From Archangiaceae bacterium (GTDB lineage: Bacteria > Myxococcota > Myxococcia > Myxococcales > Myxococcaceae), in contig JAHFDQ010000138.1 of NCBI GenBank assembly GCA_023248915.1, positions 2,813 to 11,715 on the forward strand: a DNA stretch of 8,903 nt, read 5' to 3'. The translations under genes and the position numbers were made by a program. Positions 1 to 6,828 of this stretch are shown here, piece by piece (position 1 is the first letter of the stretch; every line of letters begins with the position of its first letter). Under the pieces are notes generated by a model. The model did not search any database. It was given only the letters and a program-made list of their open reading frames with translations, and was not told the origin of the DNA.

Positions 1-91
1 GCTCGAGCAGCCTCCGCCGGAAGGCCGGGTCGCCTCCCACCGCGCGGATTCGAACCGCCTTCCGAAGGGGAATCTGAGCCAAGGTCGTCAC
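1..91 (-). CDS. feoA: FeoA-like ferrous iron transport protein, N-terminal fragment
   Basis: Reading leftward from a GTG at 91-89, thirty codons stay open to the window edge and give a peptide of the form VTTLAQIPLRKAVRIRAVGG followed by DPAFRRRLLE. This fits the start of FeoA proteins: a short 'L-x-x-P/L-G/R-K' turn, a first beta strand of alternating hydrophobic residues, then a helix with the R-R-R-L-L-E pattern. FeoA is a small SH3-like cytoplasmic partner of the FeoB iron transporter; feoB would be expected further left, outside the window. No Shine-Dalgarno site precedes the GTG, and the best promoter places transcription start only about two bases before it, so the message may be leaderless; a TTG at 82-80 is an alternative start. 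The Fur-box-like site just upstream agrees with an iron gene. Only about 30 residues are visible, so the family call is good but not certain. Confidence 0.6.
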   Translation of the reverse strand, partial: MTTLAQIPLRKAVRIRAVGGDPAFRRRLLE

Positions 92-99
92 TGCGCAGC

Positions 100-128
100 A
101 ACCTAGCGACTTTGAGAACGATTGTCAA
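100..128 (-). promoter_or_regulatory. Leftward sigma-70-type promoter for the feoA-like gene
   Basis: On the minus strand a perfect TTGACA (128-123) is followed by a 17-base spacer and TAGGTT (105-100), which keeps the T, A and final T of the -10 consensus. The predicted start lies near 93, next to the GTG start of the feoA-like gene. The -35 box lies inside the Fur-like palindrome, the usual arrangement for repression. The -10 match is only moderate. Confidence 0.5.
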
Positions 129-129
129 A
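111..129. promoter_or_regulatory. Fur-box-like operator
   Basis: TTTGAGAACGATTGTCAAA is an imperfect palindrome in which 7 of 9 base pairs match around the central G120. The inner 15 bases (113-127) match the 7-1-7 Fur consensus TGATAATnATTATCA at 11 of 14 positions. It overlaps the -35 box of the promoter facing the feoA-like gene, so iron-loaded Fur would be expected to block that promoter. Feo systems are commonly controlled by Fur. Assignment to Fur rather than another palindrome-binding regulator is inference supported by the adjacent gene. Confidence 0.6.
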
Positions 130-147
130 ATGCAACCGTCCGCTTCA

Positions 148-177
148 CTGACAGGCGACAAGAGACTCAAGTAAATT
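148..177 (+). promoter_or_regulatory. Possible rightward promoter for the PilZ gene and downstream cassette
   Basis: CTGACA (148-153), five of six matches to a -35 box, is followed by an 18-base spacer and TAAATT (172-177), four of six matches to a -10 box. The stretch 164-187 is clearly AT-rich against a very GC-rich background. TAGTAT at 178-183 is another possible -10 but lacks a good -35. The likely transcription start is near 184, leaving about 40 bases of leader before the ATG at 225. Confidence 0.4.
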
Positions 178-224
178 TAGTATTTTGCACGGCGCCGGAC
201 GTGGGCGAGGATTCGGCGGGGTCC

Positions 225-2507
225 ATGGAAGAACCGAAGCGACAAACGACCAGGGTCAAGCCCTCGCGGGTGCTCGTGCGCATCGCCAGCGCCGAGGCCA
301 TGCGCACGCACTACCTGAAGGACTTGTCCGAGCGGGGGCTCTTCCTCAAGGTCGACAAGCCCCTACCGGTGGGCGCGGAGGTCGTGCTCGAGCTGGTGCC
401 ACCCGGGTGGGACAGCTCGCTGCCTTTGGCGGGCCGGGTGGTGCGGGTGGCGGACGACTCGGCCGCGCGGGCCGCGGGCGCGGCGGGCATGGCGCTGCGC
501 TTCGACAAGCTCGAGCCCGAGATCGAAAAGCGGCTGAAGGCGCTGGTCGACGAGTACGCGAGTCCACCGGCCGCGGCGCCGGGTGGTCAGTCCGAGGTCG
601 AGCGCCTGAAGACGCAGATTCAGGGCCTGGTCTTCGAGCTGGGAGCGGCGCGCGAGGCGCGGCAGGCGATCGAAGCGAAACTCACAGCCGACGGCAAGGG
701 CCTGGCCGAAGCGCAGCAGAAGGCGGACAACCTCGCGCGCGCCAACCTGGAATTGCTCACCCGGTGCGAGTCGCTGAAGTCAGAGCTGGCGGCGAAGGGT
801 GGCGCCGCGGCGTCCGGCCAAGGCGCGGCCGGGCTGGCCGAGGCGCACGCGCAGGTCGCCTCGGCGAGGGTCGAGCTCGCCCAGGCGCAGGGCCAGCTCG
901 GCGCGGCCAAGCAGTCGGCCACGGCGCACGAGAAAGAGGCGACCGACGCCCGCGCTCAGGTCGAGCGCCTGAACACCGAGAAGAAGCAGATCGAGCAGCG
1001 CTGGCTCGAAGAGGCCGAGCGCGTCGCCATCGAGCTCGAGAAGCTCCGCACCGCCCAAATCGAGGGGGCGCGCCAGCTCGAGCTGCTTCAAGTCAAGGCG
1101 CGCGAGCTGACCCAGTCCCTGACCGCCGAGCGCGCGGCGCGCCGGGCCGTGGAGGAAGCGGTGGCGGGCGACAAGCGCGCCCGGGCGGCGGCCGAGAGCA
1201 AGGTCGAAACGCTACAGAAGCAACTGACCGAGGCCAAGGCCGCGCGCGCCGACGCGGGCGCCGCCGACGGCAAGGCCAAGGCGGCGGCGCAGCAGCTCGA
1301 GACCGAGCGGGCGCACACCGCCAAGCTCGAGGCGCGCCTGGCCGAGGCCACCGAACAGCTCGAGCGCGCCAAGGTCAAAGAGCGCGACCTGCGCCGCCTG
1401 CTGAGCATGGTGCCGGCCGGCGGCGGGGGCGAGGCGGTGGTGGTCATCGAGGACGAGAGCGAGGCCCCGCCCCCTCAGGAAGAGGCCACCATCGAAGTGG
1501 CCGACACCGGCCTCGACGAGCTCGTCCAGGTGGAAGAGGACGCTGCGCCTGCCGCGCCCGAGTCGATTCAGCTTCAAGACATGGCGTCACTCGACGCCGA
1601 GCCCATCTTCGACGCGACGGCGAACCTCGAGCCCCTCGTCACCGACACCATCACCGAAGAGACGCCGGTGCCGGCGGTCGAGCCGGCGGTGATCGAGCTC
1701 TTCTCGGCGGACGACACCCCGACGGTCATCCCGAGCCCCGACCTGGCCGCCGAGCTCTTCGGCGCCGAGACGGAAAGTCCCGAACCCGCGCCGGCCGAGC
1801 CGCTGGCCACCCCGCAGCCGGTGACCGAGAGCCCGGGCGAGGGCAGCTGGAGCACGCCCGCGCCCGACGTCGCCGCGTCGGGGCTCGGCGGGGAGTGGGG
1901 CGAAGCGGTGCCGCCTCCGCCGCCGTCCGAGTGGGGCGACGTCCCCGGCGAAGAGGCGATGTTCGAGGCCGAGTCCGGCGAGAGCTCGTCGGCGGACGGC
2001 CCGACGGCCGAGATCGAGTTCTCGGCGTCCGGGCCCACCGAAGAGATGCCCGACCTCGACGCCGACGCCGTCGAGCAGGACGGCGAGCAGCCCCCGTCGC
2101 TGGCGTCGGCGCCCGTCCGGGCCACCACCGAAGACTGGGCCTTCCTCGACCTGTCCGAGATTCCCGCGTCGATGACGCCCACGCTCGATGGGCCGCTGCC
2201 CTACGAGGTGCCCGAAGAGCTCACCCCGCGCCCCGCGCCGGCGCCGACCGCCCCCGGCACTCAGCCCATCGAGCTGGCCGAGTTCGAGAAGAGGGTGCGC
2301 GCCGGAGCCCGCCTCGCCCGGACGCAGCGGTTCTACCAACAGAAGCCGGGCGACGCGTCGGAAGACATGGTGAACGCCTGGCTCGCCGAAGCCGACACCC
2401 TGCTCGCCCTGGTGCGACTCGCCAAGGGCCGGCTCTCGGCCGACCGCATCACGAAGGTGCTGCACGGCCACTACTCGCGCGGCCTGCTCGAGCTCGCCGC
2501 CGGTTAG
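225..2507 (+). CDS. PilZ-domain protein with long coiled coil and acidic linker
   Basis: This is a predicted cytoplasmic protein of 760 residues. Residues about 5-111 form a PilZ domain of the myxobacterial TIGR02266 type: R6-Q-T-T-R10 supplies the RxxxR motif and D33-L-S-E-R-G38 the DxSxxG motif, followed by 'KPLPVGAEVVLEL' and a 'GMALRFDKL' strand. Both c-di-GMP-binding motifs are therefore present. Residues about 122-393 are a nearly unbroken coiled coil rich in Ala, Glu, Lys, Arg and Leu. Residues about 396-685 are acidic, Ala/Pro/Glu-rich and probably disordered, with little repeated sequence apart from EWGE/EWGD. A compact helical C-terminal segment (about 687-760, starting FEKRVRAGARLARTQRF) looks conserved but is not recognised. 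A GTG at 201 would add eight residues; the ATG is preferred because homology begins just after it, though neither start has a well-spaced ribosome site. The porin gene starts 29 bases downstream. A scaffold or signalling role is inference. Confidence 0.85.
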   Translation: MEEPKRQTTRVKPSRVLVRIASAEAMRTHYLKDLSERGLFLKVDKPLPVGAEVVLELVPPGWDSSLPLAGRVVRVADDSAARAAGAAGMALRFDKLEPEIEKRLKALVDEYASPPAAAPGGQSEVERLKTQIQGLVFELGAAREARQAIEAKLTADGKGLAEAQQKADNLARANLELLTRCESLKSELAAKGGAAASGQGAAGLAEAHAQVASARVELAQAQGQLGAAKQSATAHEKEATDARAQVERLNTEKKQIEQRWLEEAERVAIELEKLRTAQIEGARQLELLQVKARELTQSLTAERAARRAVEEAVAGDKRARAAAESKVETLQKQLTEAKAARADAGAADGKAKAAAQQLETERAHTAKLEARLAEATEQLERAKVKERDLRRLLSMVPAGGGGEAVVVIEDESEAPPPQEEATIEVADTGLDELVQVEEDAAPAAPESIQLQDMASLDAEPIFDATANLEPLVTDTITEETPVPAVEPAVIELFSADDTPTVIPSPDLAAELFGAETESPEPAPAEPLATPQPVTESPGEGSWSTPAPDVAASGLGGEWGEAVPPPPPSEWGDVPGEEAMFEAESGESSSADGPTAEIEFSASGPTEEMPDLDADAVEQDGEQPPSLASAPVRATTEDWAFLDLSEIPASMTPTLDGPLPYEVPEELTPRPAPAPTAPGTQPIELAEFEKRVRAGARLARTQRFYQQKPGDASEDMVNAWLAEADTLLALVRLAKGRLSADRITKVLHGHYSRGLLELAAG

Positions 2508-2522
2508 CCCTCAACACGCCCC

Positions 2523-2528
2523 AAGGAG
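2523..2528 (+). promoter_or_regulatory. Ribosome binding site of the porin gene
   Basis: AAGGAG lies 8 bases before the ATG at 2537. It is the best Shine-Dalgarno site in the PilZ-to-EF-hand gene group. It fixes the porin start and suggests that ribosomes load mainly here for the overlapping genes that follow. Confidence 0.8.
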
Positions 2529-2536
2529 AAGAACGG

Positions 2537-3625
2537 ATGAAGACGCTCGCGCTCGCCGCCGCGGCGCTCGTGGCCCTGCCGGCCGCCGCCGAGCCTGACG
2601 CCCCCGCCGCGCGCTGGTACGAGAAGTCCCAGCTCTTCGGCTACGCCAAGGCCGGCTACTTCTTCGTCACCCCGGCCGCCGACGACGCCTTGCTCGGCGC
2701 GCGCGACGGCTTCCGGATGATCAACCTGCGCGTCGGCCTGTCGCTGAAGCCGGCCGACCAGCTCGAGGTGGTGGCGTCGGTGGACGGCGCCCAGCCCAGG
2801 CGCGACGCGGCCGATCCGCTCGCGGGCAGCCGCGTCGTCGAGCTGAAGGACGCGTACCTCGAGTGGACGCCCAGCCGCTTCGCCGGCCTGCGCATCGGCC
2901 AGTTCAAGGCGCCCCTCGACGCCGAAGAGCTGTTGCCCGACGCGCAGTTGCCCTTCATCACTCGCTCGGTGGTGTCCGACGGCGCGGTGCCGCCCGACGC
3001 CTACCCGGTCGAGGGGTTGTCGCTGAGCCGCCAGGTGGGCCTCCAGGTCGCGTCCGAGCGGCTGGGGTCGGACACGGCCGGCTTCCGCTACGCGGTGGCG
3101 GTGGTCAACGGCAACGGGGCCAACGTGCTGAACAACGACAACAACCTCGTCACCCCGGTGGCTCGGGTCAGCTACGAGTACCAGGACTTGGTGACGGTTT
3201 CCGCCAACGCCGCCTACGACGCGCGCCTGGAAGGCGTGCGCCCCAACCGGCTGCCGAGCAGCCGGCTCTCCTACGGCGGAGACGTCTCGGTCCGCGCGGG
3301 CGGGATCGATCTCTTGGGAGTGGTGCTCATGCGCAACACCACCCACCCGGGTTCGGGCCTACCGTCCGAGAGCGCCCTCGGGTGGCTGGCCCAGGCGCAC
3401 TACCTGCACAAGGAATCGGGGCTCGAGGGCGGGGTGCGCTTCGCGTCGTACGAGCCGTCGAGCGTTGTGCCCGACGACCGGGTGATGGAAGGAGCGGCGA
3501 TGGTCGCCTACACCTTGAAGTCGGCGCCGCTTCGGCTGCTCCTCCAGTACACGCTGCGCCTCGAGGAGGCGGCGGTCGCCGTCTCGAACGACAGCGTGGA
3601 CGTGATGGGTCAGGTCAGCTGGTGA
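2537..3625 (+). CDS. OprO/OprP-family outer-membrane porin
   Basis: The gene encodes 362 residues. A classic signal peptide (MKTLALAAAALVALPAAA, predicted cut after A18) is followed by a beta-barrel pattern of alternating hydrophobic and polar residues, ending in an aromatic residue (Q-V-S-W), as required for outer-membrane barrel assembly. The diagnostic stretch is R119-I-G-Q-F-K-A-P followed by 'EELLPDAQLPFITRS', the hallmark of phosphate-selective porin O/P proteins (PF07396), where it reads 'RxGQFKxPFxxE...FxERS'. OprP and OprO pass phosphate and polyphosphate; many distant members have unknown substrates, so phosphate specificity is not assured here. It is somewhat shorter than the roughly 400-residue Pseudomonas proteins. 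Its stop codon overlaps the start of the PHP lipoprotein (GTGA, 3622-3625), so the two are translationally coupled. Barrel and family are well supported; substrate is unknown. Confidence 0.85.
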   Translation: MKTLALAAAALVALPAAAEPDAPAARWYEKSQLFGYAKAGYFFVTPAADDALLGARDGFRMINLRVGLSLKPADQLEVVASVDGAQPRRDAADPLAGSRVVELKDAYLEWTPSRFAGLRIGQFKAPLDAEELLPDAQLPFITRSVVSDGAVPPDAYPVEGLSLSRQVGLQVASERLGSDTAGFRYAVAVVNGNGANVLNNDNNLVTPVARVSYEYQDLVTVSANAAYDARLEGVRPNRLPSSRLSYGGDVSVRAGGIDLLGVVLMRNTTHPGSGLPSESALGWLAQAHYLHKESGLEGGVRFASYEPSSVVPDDRVMEGAAMVAYTLKSAPLRLLLQYTLRLEEAAVAVSNDSVDVMGQVSW

Positions 3626-6600
3626 AGAAGTTTCTCCCCGTAGCCTTGGCGCTGGCGTTCGTCGCCGGCTGTCCGAAGCCCGAGCCGCAGCGGGCGCGGG
3701 CCACTCGCATCACCAGCCGCGAGCAGCTGGTGGGCGGGCAGCGGGCGCTGGGCGAGGTCGGCGACTTCAAGCTCTCGAACGGCCTCATCCACGCGGTGGT
3801 GCAGAACATCGGCCACTCGCGCGGCTTCGGAGTCTTCGGCGGCTCGCTGATCGACGTGGACCTGGTGCGGGGCGGCCAGGCGAGCGGCGCCACCGGCGTG
3901 GCGGGCGGCGATTACTTCACCGAGATGTTCCCCTCGTTCTTCCTGCAGGCGATCGAGCCCGAGACGGTCGAGGTCGCCGACGATGGCGCCGACGGCCGGG
4001 CGGTCATCCGGGTGACGGGGCGCGGAGCCGACTTCCTGTCGATGACTCACCCCATCAACGAGTTGGTGGTTGGCCAGGGGGCGATGCAGTACCAGGTGGA
4101 CTACGTGCTCGAACCGGGCAAGCAGTACCTGAAGATCATCACCTCGATGACGAACATCGGCGACACCCAGCCGGTCTTCTTCCAGGAATTCCCCTACGGC
4201 TACGTGACGCTGCTGGGGGAAGGGCAGCGGCTCTTCGTGCCGGGCAAGGCCGGGTACGACATGCGCTTCCGGCTGGACGACGTCTACAAGCAGCCGTCCA
4301 CCCTCAGCGCGATTCCGGGCGAGGTGGCGCCGATGATGGCGACCGACGGCACCGGCGTCTCCTACGGAGTGGCGGTGGGAAGGGTGGGCGCGGGCTACCT
4401 GGCCAACAAGCCGGACTACTACCCGACCGCCAAGCCGGACTCGCTGCTCATTCCCTTGGCCTCGGGCTCGTTCCTGGCGACCTTGTGGGCCAAGCCGCCG
4501 CCGACGTTGGCGCCGCGCAAGTCGTTCAAGTTCGTCGGGTACCTGGCGGTGGGCAGCGGCGACGTGGGTTCGGTGCAGCGGGTGCTCTACGGCATCGACG
4601 ACGAGGAAGGCGGCCGGAAGCCCACGGCCACCGGCACGTTCTCGGGCACCGTGCGCGAGGACAAGACGCACACCCCGCTCGCCGGCATCACCGTCACGCT
4701 GCAGAACGCGGCGGGCGACTACATCGGCTCGACCAAGACATTGGCCAGCGGCGCCTACTCGCTGCCGGTGCCGCCCGGCAAGTACCGGGCGCTGGCCTCC
4801 GACTCGAACCGGTCGCCGGCGCGCTCGGAAGCGACGGCCGAAGTCGCCGAGGGCGGCACCGCCAACCTCGACCTGACGATGGAAAGGCTGGCCAGCCTGA
4901 CGGTGTCGGTGCGCGACGAGACCGGCCGGCCGATGCCCTCGAAGATTTCCCTCGAGGCCACCTACGACTACGCCGGCGACGTGCCGCCCAGGGCCCACCT
5001 CTACGACTTGAAGATCGGCGAGCGGGTGCGCCCGAGCGACTTAGACGCCGACACCGCGGACGACCCCGCCACCCGCCGCTACCTGGAAGCGCACTGGTTC
5101 GCGCCGAGCGGCACCGCGGGCCAGGAAGTGAAAGCGGGCCAGTACCGGGTCTATGCGTCCCGGGGCGTCGAGTACGACTTGCCCTACGCCGAGGTGACGC
5201 TGACCGCGGGGGAAGAGCGCCAGGTGCAGCTAACCCTCCACCACGTGCTGCCCACGCCCGGGGAAGTGAGCGCCGACCTGCACGTGCACTCGATCGGCTC
5301 GGTCGACTCGGACATGGCGCTGACCGAGCGGGTGGCGAGCTACGCGGCCGAAGGGGTCGACTTCATCTCGTCGACCGACCACAATTACGTCTCGGACTTT
5401 GCGCCGACGACCGAGGGGCTGGGGCTGTCGGACTGGCTGCGCACCACGGTGGGGCTCGAATTGACGACGCTCGAGATGGGCCACTTTAACGCATACCCGC
5501 TGAAGCTCGACCCGGCCTCGGTCACCCACGGCAGCATCGGCATGGCGGGCCTCGCGCCGGGCCCGGTGCCGCAGAACTGGTTCGACTGGTTCCGCCGGAA
5601 GCCGGGAGACCTCTTCGCCAACCTGCGCTCGCTGGGGAAAGATCCTCAAAACACCCTGGTGCAGGTGAACCACCCGCGCGACTCGATCATGGGCTACTTC
5701 AGCCAGTTCAACATGGGCGGCTACACCGGAGCGCCCCTGCCGTTCTCGGGCTCGTTCCACCTCGACACGGCGGTCCAGGCGGACGGCACTCCCAGCCCCT
5801 ACGCGCCCGAAAACTTCTCGCTCGACTTCGACGTGCTCGAAGTCTTCAACGGCAAGCACTTAGAGCTGGTGCACAATTACCGCGTGCCGCTCGACCCGGG
5901 GCCGGGAGCCGACTCGACCGCGCCGAAGTGCCCGGCGACGGGCCCCCGAGTCGACTGCATGCCCGAGCTGGGCCAGGTCATCGAAGAGTCGGTGCTGGCG
6001 GCGGACGGGGGCACCTCGGCACAGACGAACCCGCTCTACCCCGGGGCGCTCGACGACTACTACACGCTGGTGGCGAAGGGGCACGAGCTGACGGCGGTGG
6101 GCAACAGCGACTCGCACAGCGCCTCGGCCGAGGCGGGGCTGCCGCGCACCTACGTCTTCGCGGGCGACACGGCCGACGGTTCGATGCGGGGGCTGGCCGA
6201 GGGCGAGGTGATGAAGGGGCTGCGCACGCACCGGGCCTACGTCACCAACGGGCCGCTGATCGAGCTGACCGTCAACGGCCAGCCGCTTGGCGCGCACGTG
6301 GTGAGCGCCGACGGGTCGGCGAAGCTGCACCTGGTGGTGAGGGCGGCTCCGTGGGTAGACGTGACTCAGGCGGTGGTGAAGCGGGGCGGGCCGGACATGC
6401 TGAAAGAGCCCGAGGTGCTGGACGTCCTCTCGGTGCCGCCGTCGCAAGAGCCGCTGCGCCTGGACGAGACGCGGGACTACGCCGCCCTGCCGCCGGGCTC
6501 TTTCCTGGTGGTGGAAGTCTCGGGCGTCAAGTCGATGTGGCCGGTGTACACGCCGTATGAAATCTCCTCCATCCTCATCAACGAGGCGGTGGGCAGCATC

Positions 6601-6828
6601 GGAGCCTCCTTCGGCTACGGCAACAAGTTCGGCCGCTACCACCCTCAGCAGGTGCGCCAGGTGACGCCGTTCGCGTTCACCAATCCCATCTGGGTCGACC
6701 GGACGCTGCGGCAGGCGCTCACCGCGCCGCGCCGGGTGCTGCCGGTTGGGCAGACGAGGGCCGTGCCGCCGATTCGGGTTCCGGACCTGCGGATGATCTT
6801 CGGCAACCTGCACGGCGACACGGAATGA
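3622..6828 (+). CDS. CehA/McbA-family PHP metallohydrolase lipoprotein
   Basis: The product has 1068 residues. A GTG start overlapping the porin stop gives the lipoprotein signal MKKFLPVALALAFVAGC, with lipobox V-A-G-C and the lipidated Cys at 17. Residues about 28-335 form a beta-rich domain containing 'GDFKLSNGLIHAVVQN' and 'GVFGGSLIDVDLVR', typical of large exported CehA/McbA proteins. Residues about 336-421 are a carboxypeptidase-regulatory-like beta sandwich ('GTFSGTVREDKTHTPLAGI'), and about 422-545 a second beta region. The PHP domain starts near 550 with all expected metal ligands: D552-L-H554-V-H556, D586-H587, E613 with M-G-H621-F-N, N-H684-P, E740 and D830-S-H832. A beta-sandwich tail contains 'AFTNPIWVD', seen in relatives. 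CehA cleaves carbaryl and McbA is a related esterase; other PHP enzymes cleave phosphoesters, so the real substrate here is unknown. It probably acts in the periplasm, anchored to a membrane. It overlaps the next gene by ATGA. Confidence 0.85.
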   Translation: MKKFLPVALALAFVAGCPKPEPQRARATRITSREQLVGGQRALGEVGDFKLSNGLIHAVVQNIGHSRGFGVFGGSLIDVDLVRGGQASGATGVAGGDYFTEMFPSFFLQAIEPETVEVADDGADGRAVIRVTGRGADFLSMTHPINELVVGQGAMQYQVDYVLEPGKQYLKIITSMTNIGDTQPVFFQEFPYGYVTLLGEGQRLFVPGKAGYDMRFRLDDVYKQPSTLSAIPGEVAPMMATDGTGVSYGVAVGRVGAGYLANKPDYYPTAKPDSLLIPLASGSFLATLWAKPPPTLAPRKSFKFVGYLAVGSGDVGSVQRVLYGIDDEEGGRKPTATGTFSGTVREDKTHTPLAGITVTLQNAAGDYIGSTKTLASGAYSLPVPPGKYRALASDSNRSPARSEATAEVAEGGTANLDLTMERLASLTVSVRDETGRPMPSKISLEATYDYAGDVPPRAHLYDLKIGERVRPSDLDADTADDPATRRYLEAHWFAPSGTAGQEVKAGQYRVYASRGVEYDLPYAEVTLTAGEERQVQLTLHHVLPTPGEVSADLHVHSIGSVDSDMALTERVASYAAEGVDFISSTDHNYVSDFAPTTEGLGLSDWLRTTVGLELTTLEMGHFNAYPLKLDPASVTHGSIGMAGLAPGPVPQNWFDWFRRKPGDLFANLRSLGKDPQNTLVQVNHPRDSIMGYFSQFNMGGYTGAPLPFSGSFHLDTAVQADGTPSPYAPENFSLDFDVLEVFNGKHLELVHNYRVPLDPGPGADSTAPKCPATGPRVDCMPELGQVIEESVLAADGGTSAQTNPLYPGALDDYYTLVAKGHELTAVGNSDSHSASAEAGLPRTYVFAGDTADGSMRGLAEGEVMKGLRTHRAYVTNGPLIELTVNGQPLGAHVVSADGSAKLHLVVRAAPWVDVTQAVVKRGGPDMLKEPEVLDVLSVPPSQEPLRLDETRDYAALPPGSFLVVEVSGVKSMWPVYTPYEISSILINEAVGSIGASFGYGNKFGRYHPQQVRQVTPFAFTNPIWVDRTLRQALTAPRRVLPVGQTRAVPPIRVPDLRMIFGNLHGDTE

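Noticed and set aside
46..56. GGATTCGAACC, which reads GGTTCGAATCC on the minus strand like a tRNA T-loop.
   Set aside because: No matching acceptor stem, anticodon arm or CCA can be built around it. The same bases are explained by in-frame feoA-like codons.
1..174. A plus-strand frame open from the left edge to TAA at 172-174.
   Set aside because: It has no recognisable family and is opposite the better-supported feoA-like frame, promoter and Fur-like site.
185..2536. A long open plus-strand frame running into the porin gene, suggesting a giant fusion protein.
   Set aside because: This part is very rich in Arg and Gly and is the shifted shadow of the PilZ gene. The porin has its own ribosome site and signal peptide at 2537.
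2863..3621. An upstream extension of the PHP lipoprotein frame across the porin gene.
   Set aside because: The translated extension is Arg/Gly/Pro-rich shadow sequence. The lipoprotein signal begins exactly at the GTG at 3622.
3610..4998. A 462-codon minus-strand open frame opposite the PHP lipoprotein gene.
   Set aside because: Its composition (His/Arg/Val/Gly-rich, no domain) is that of an antisense shadow in GC-rich DNA; the plus-strand frame has a lipobox and known domains.
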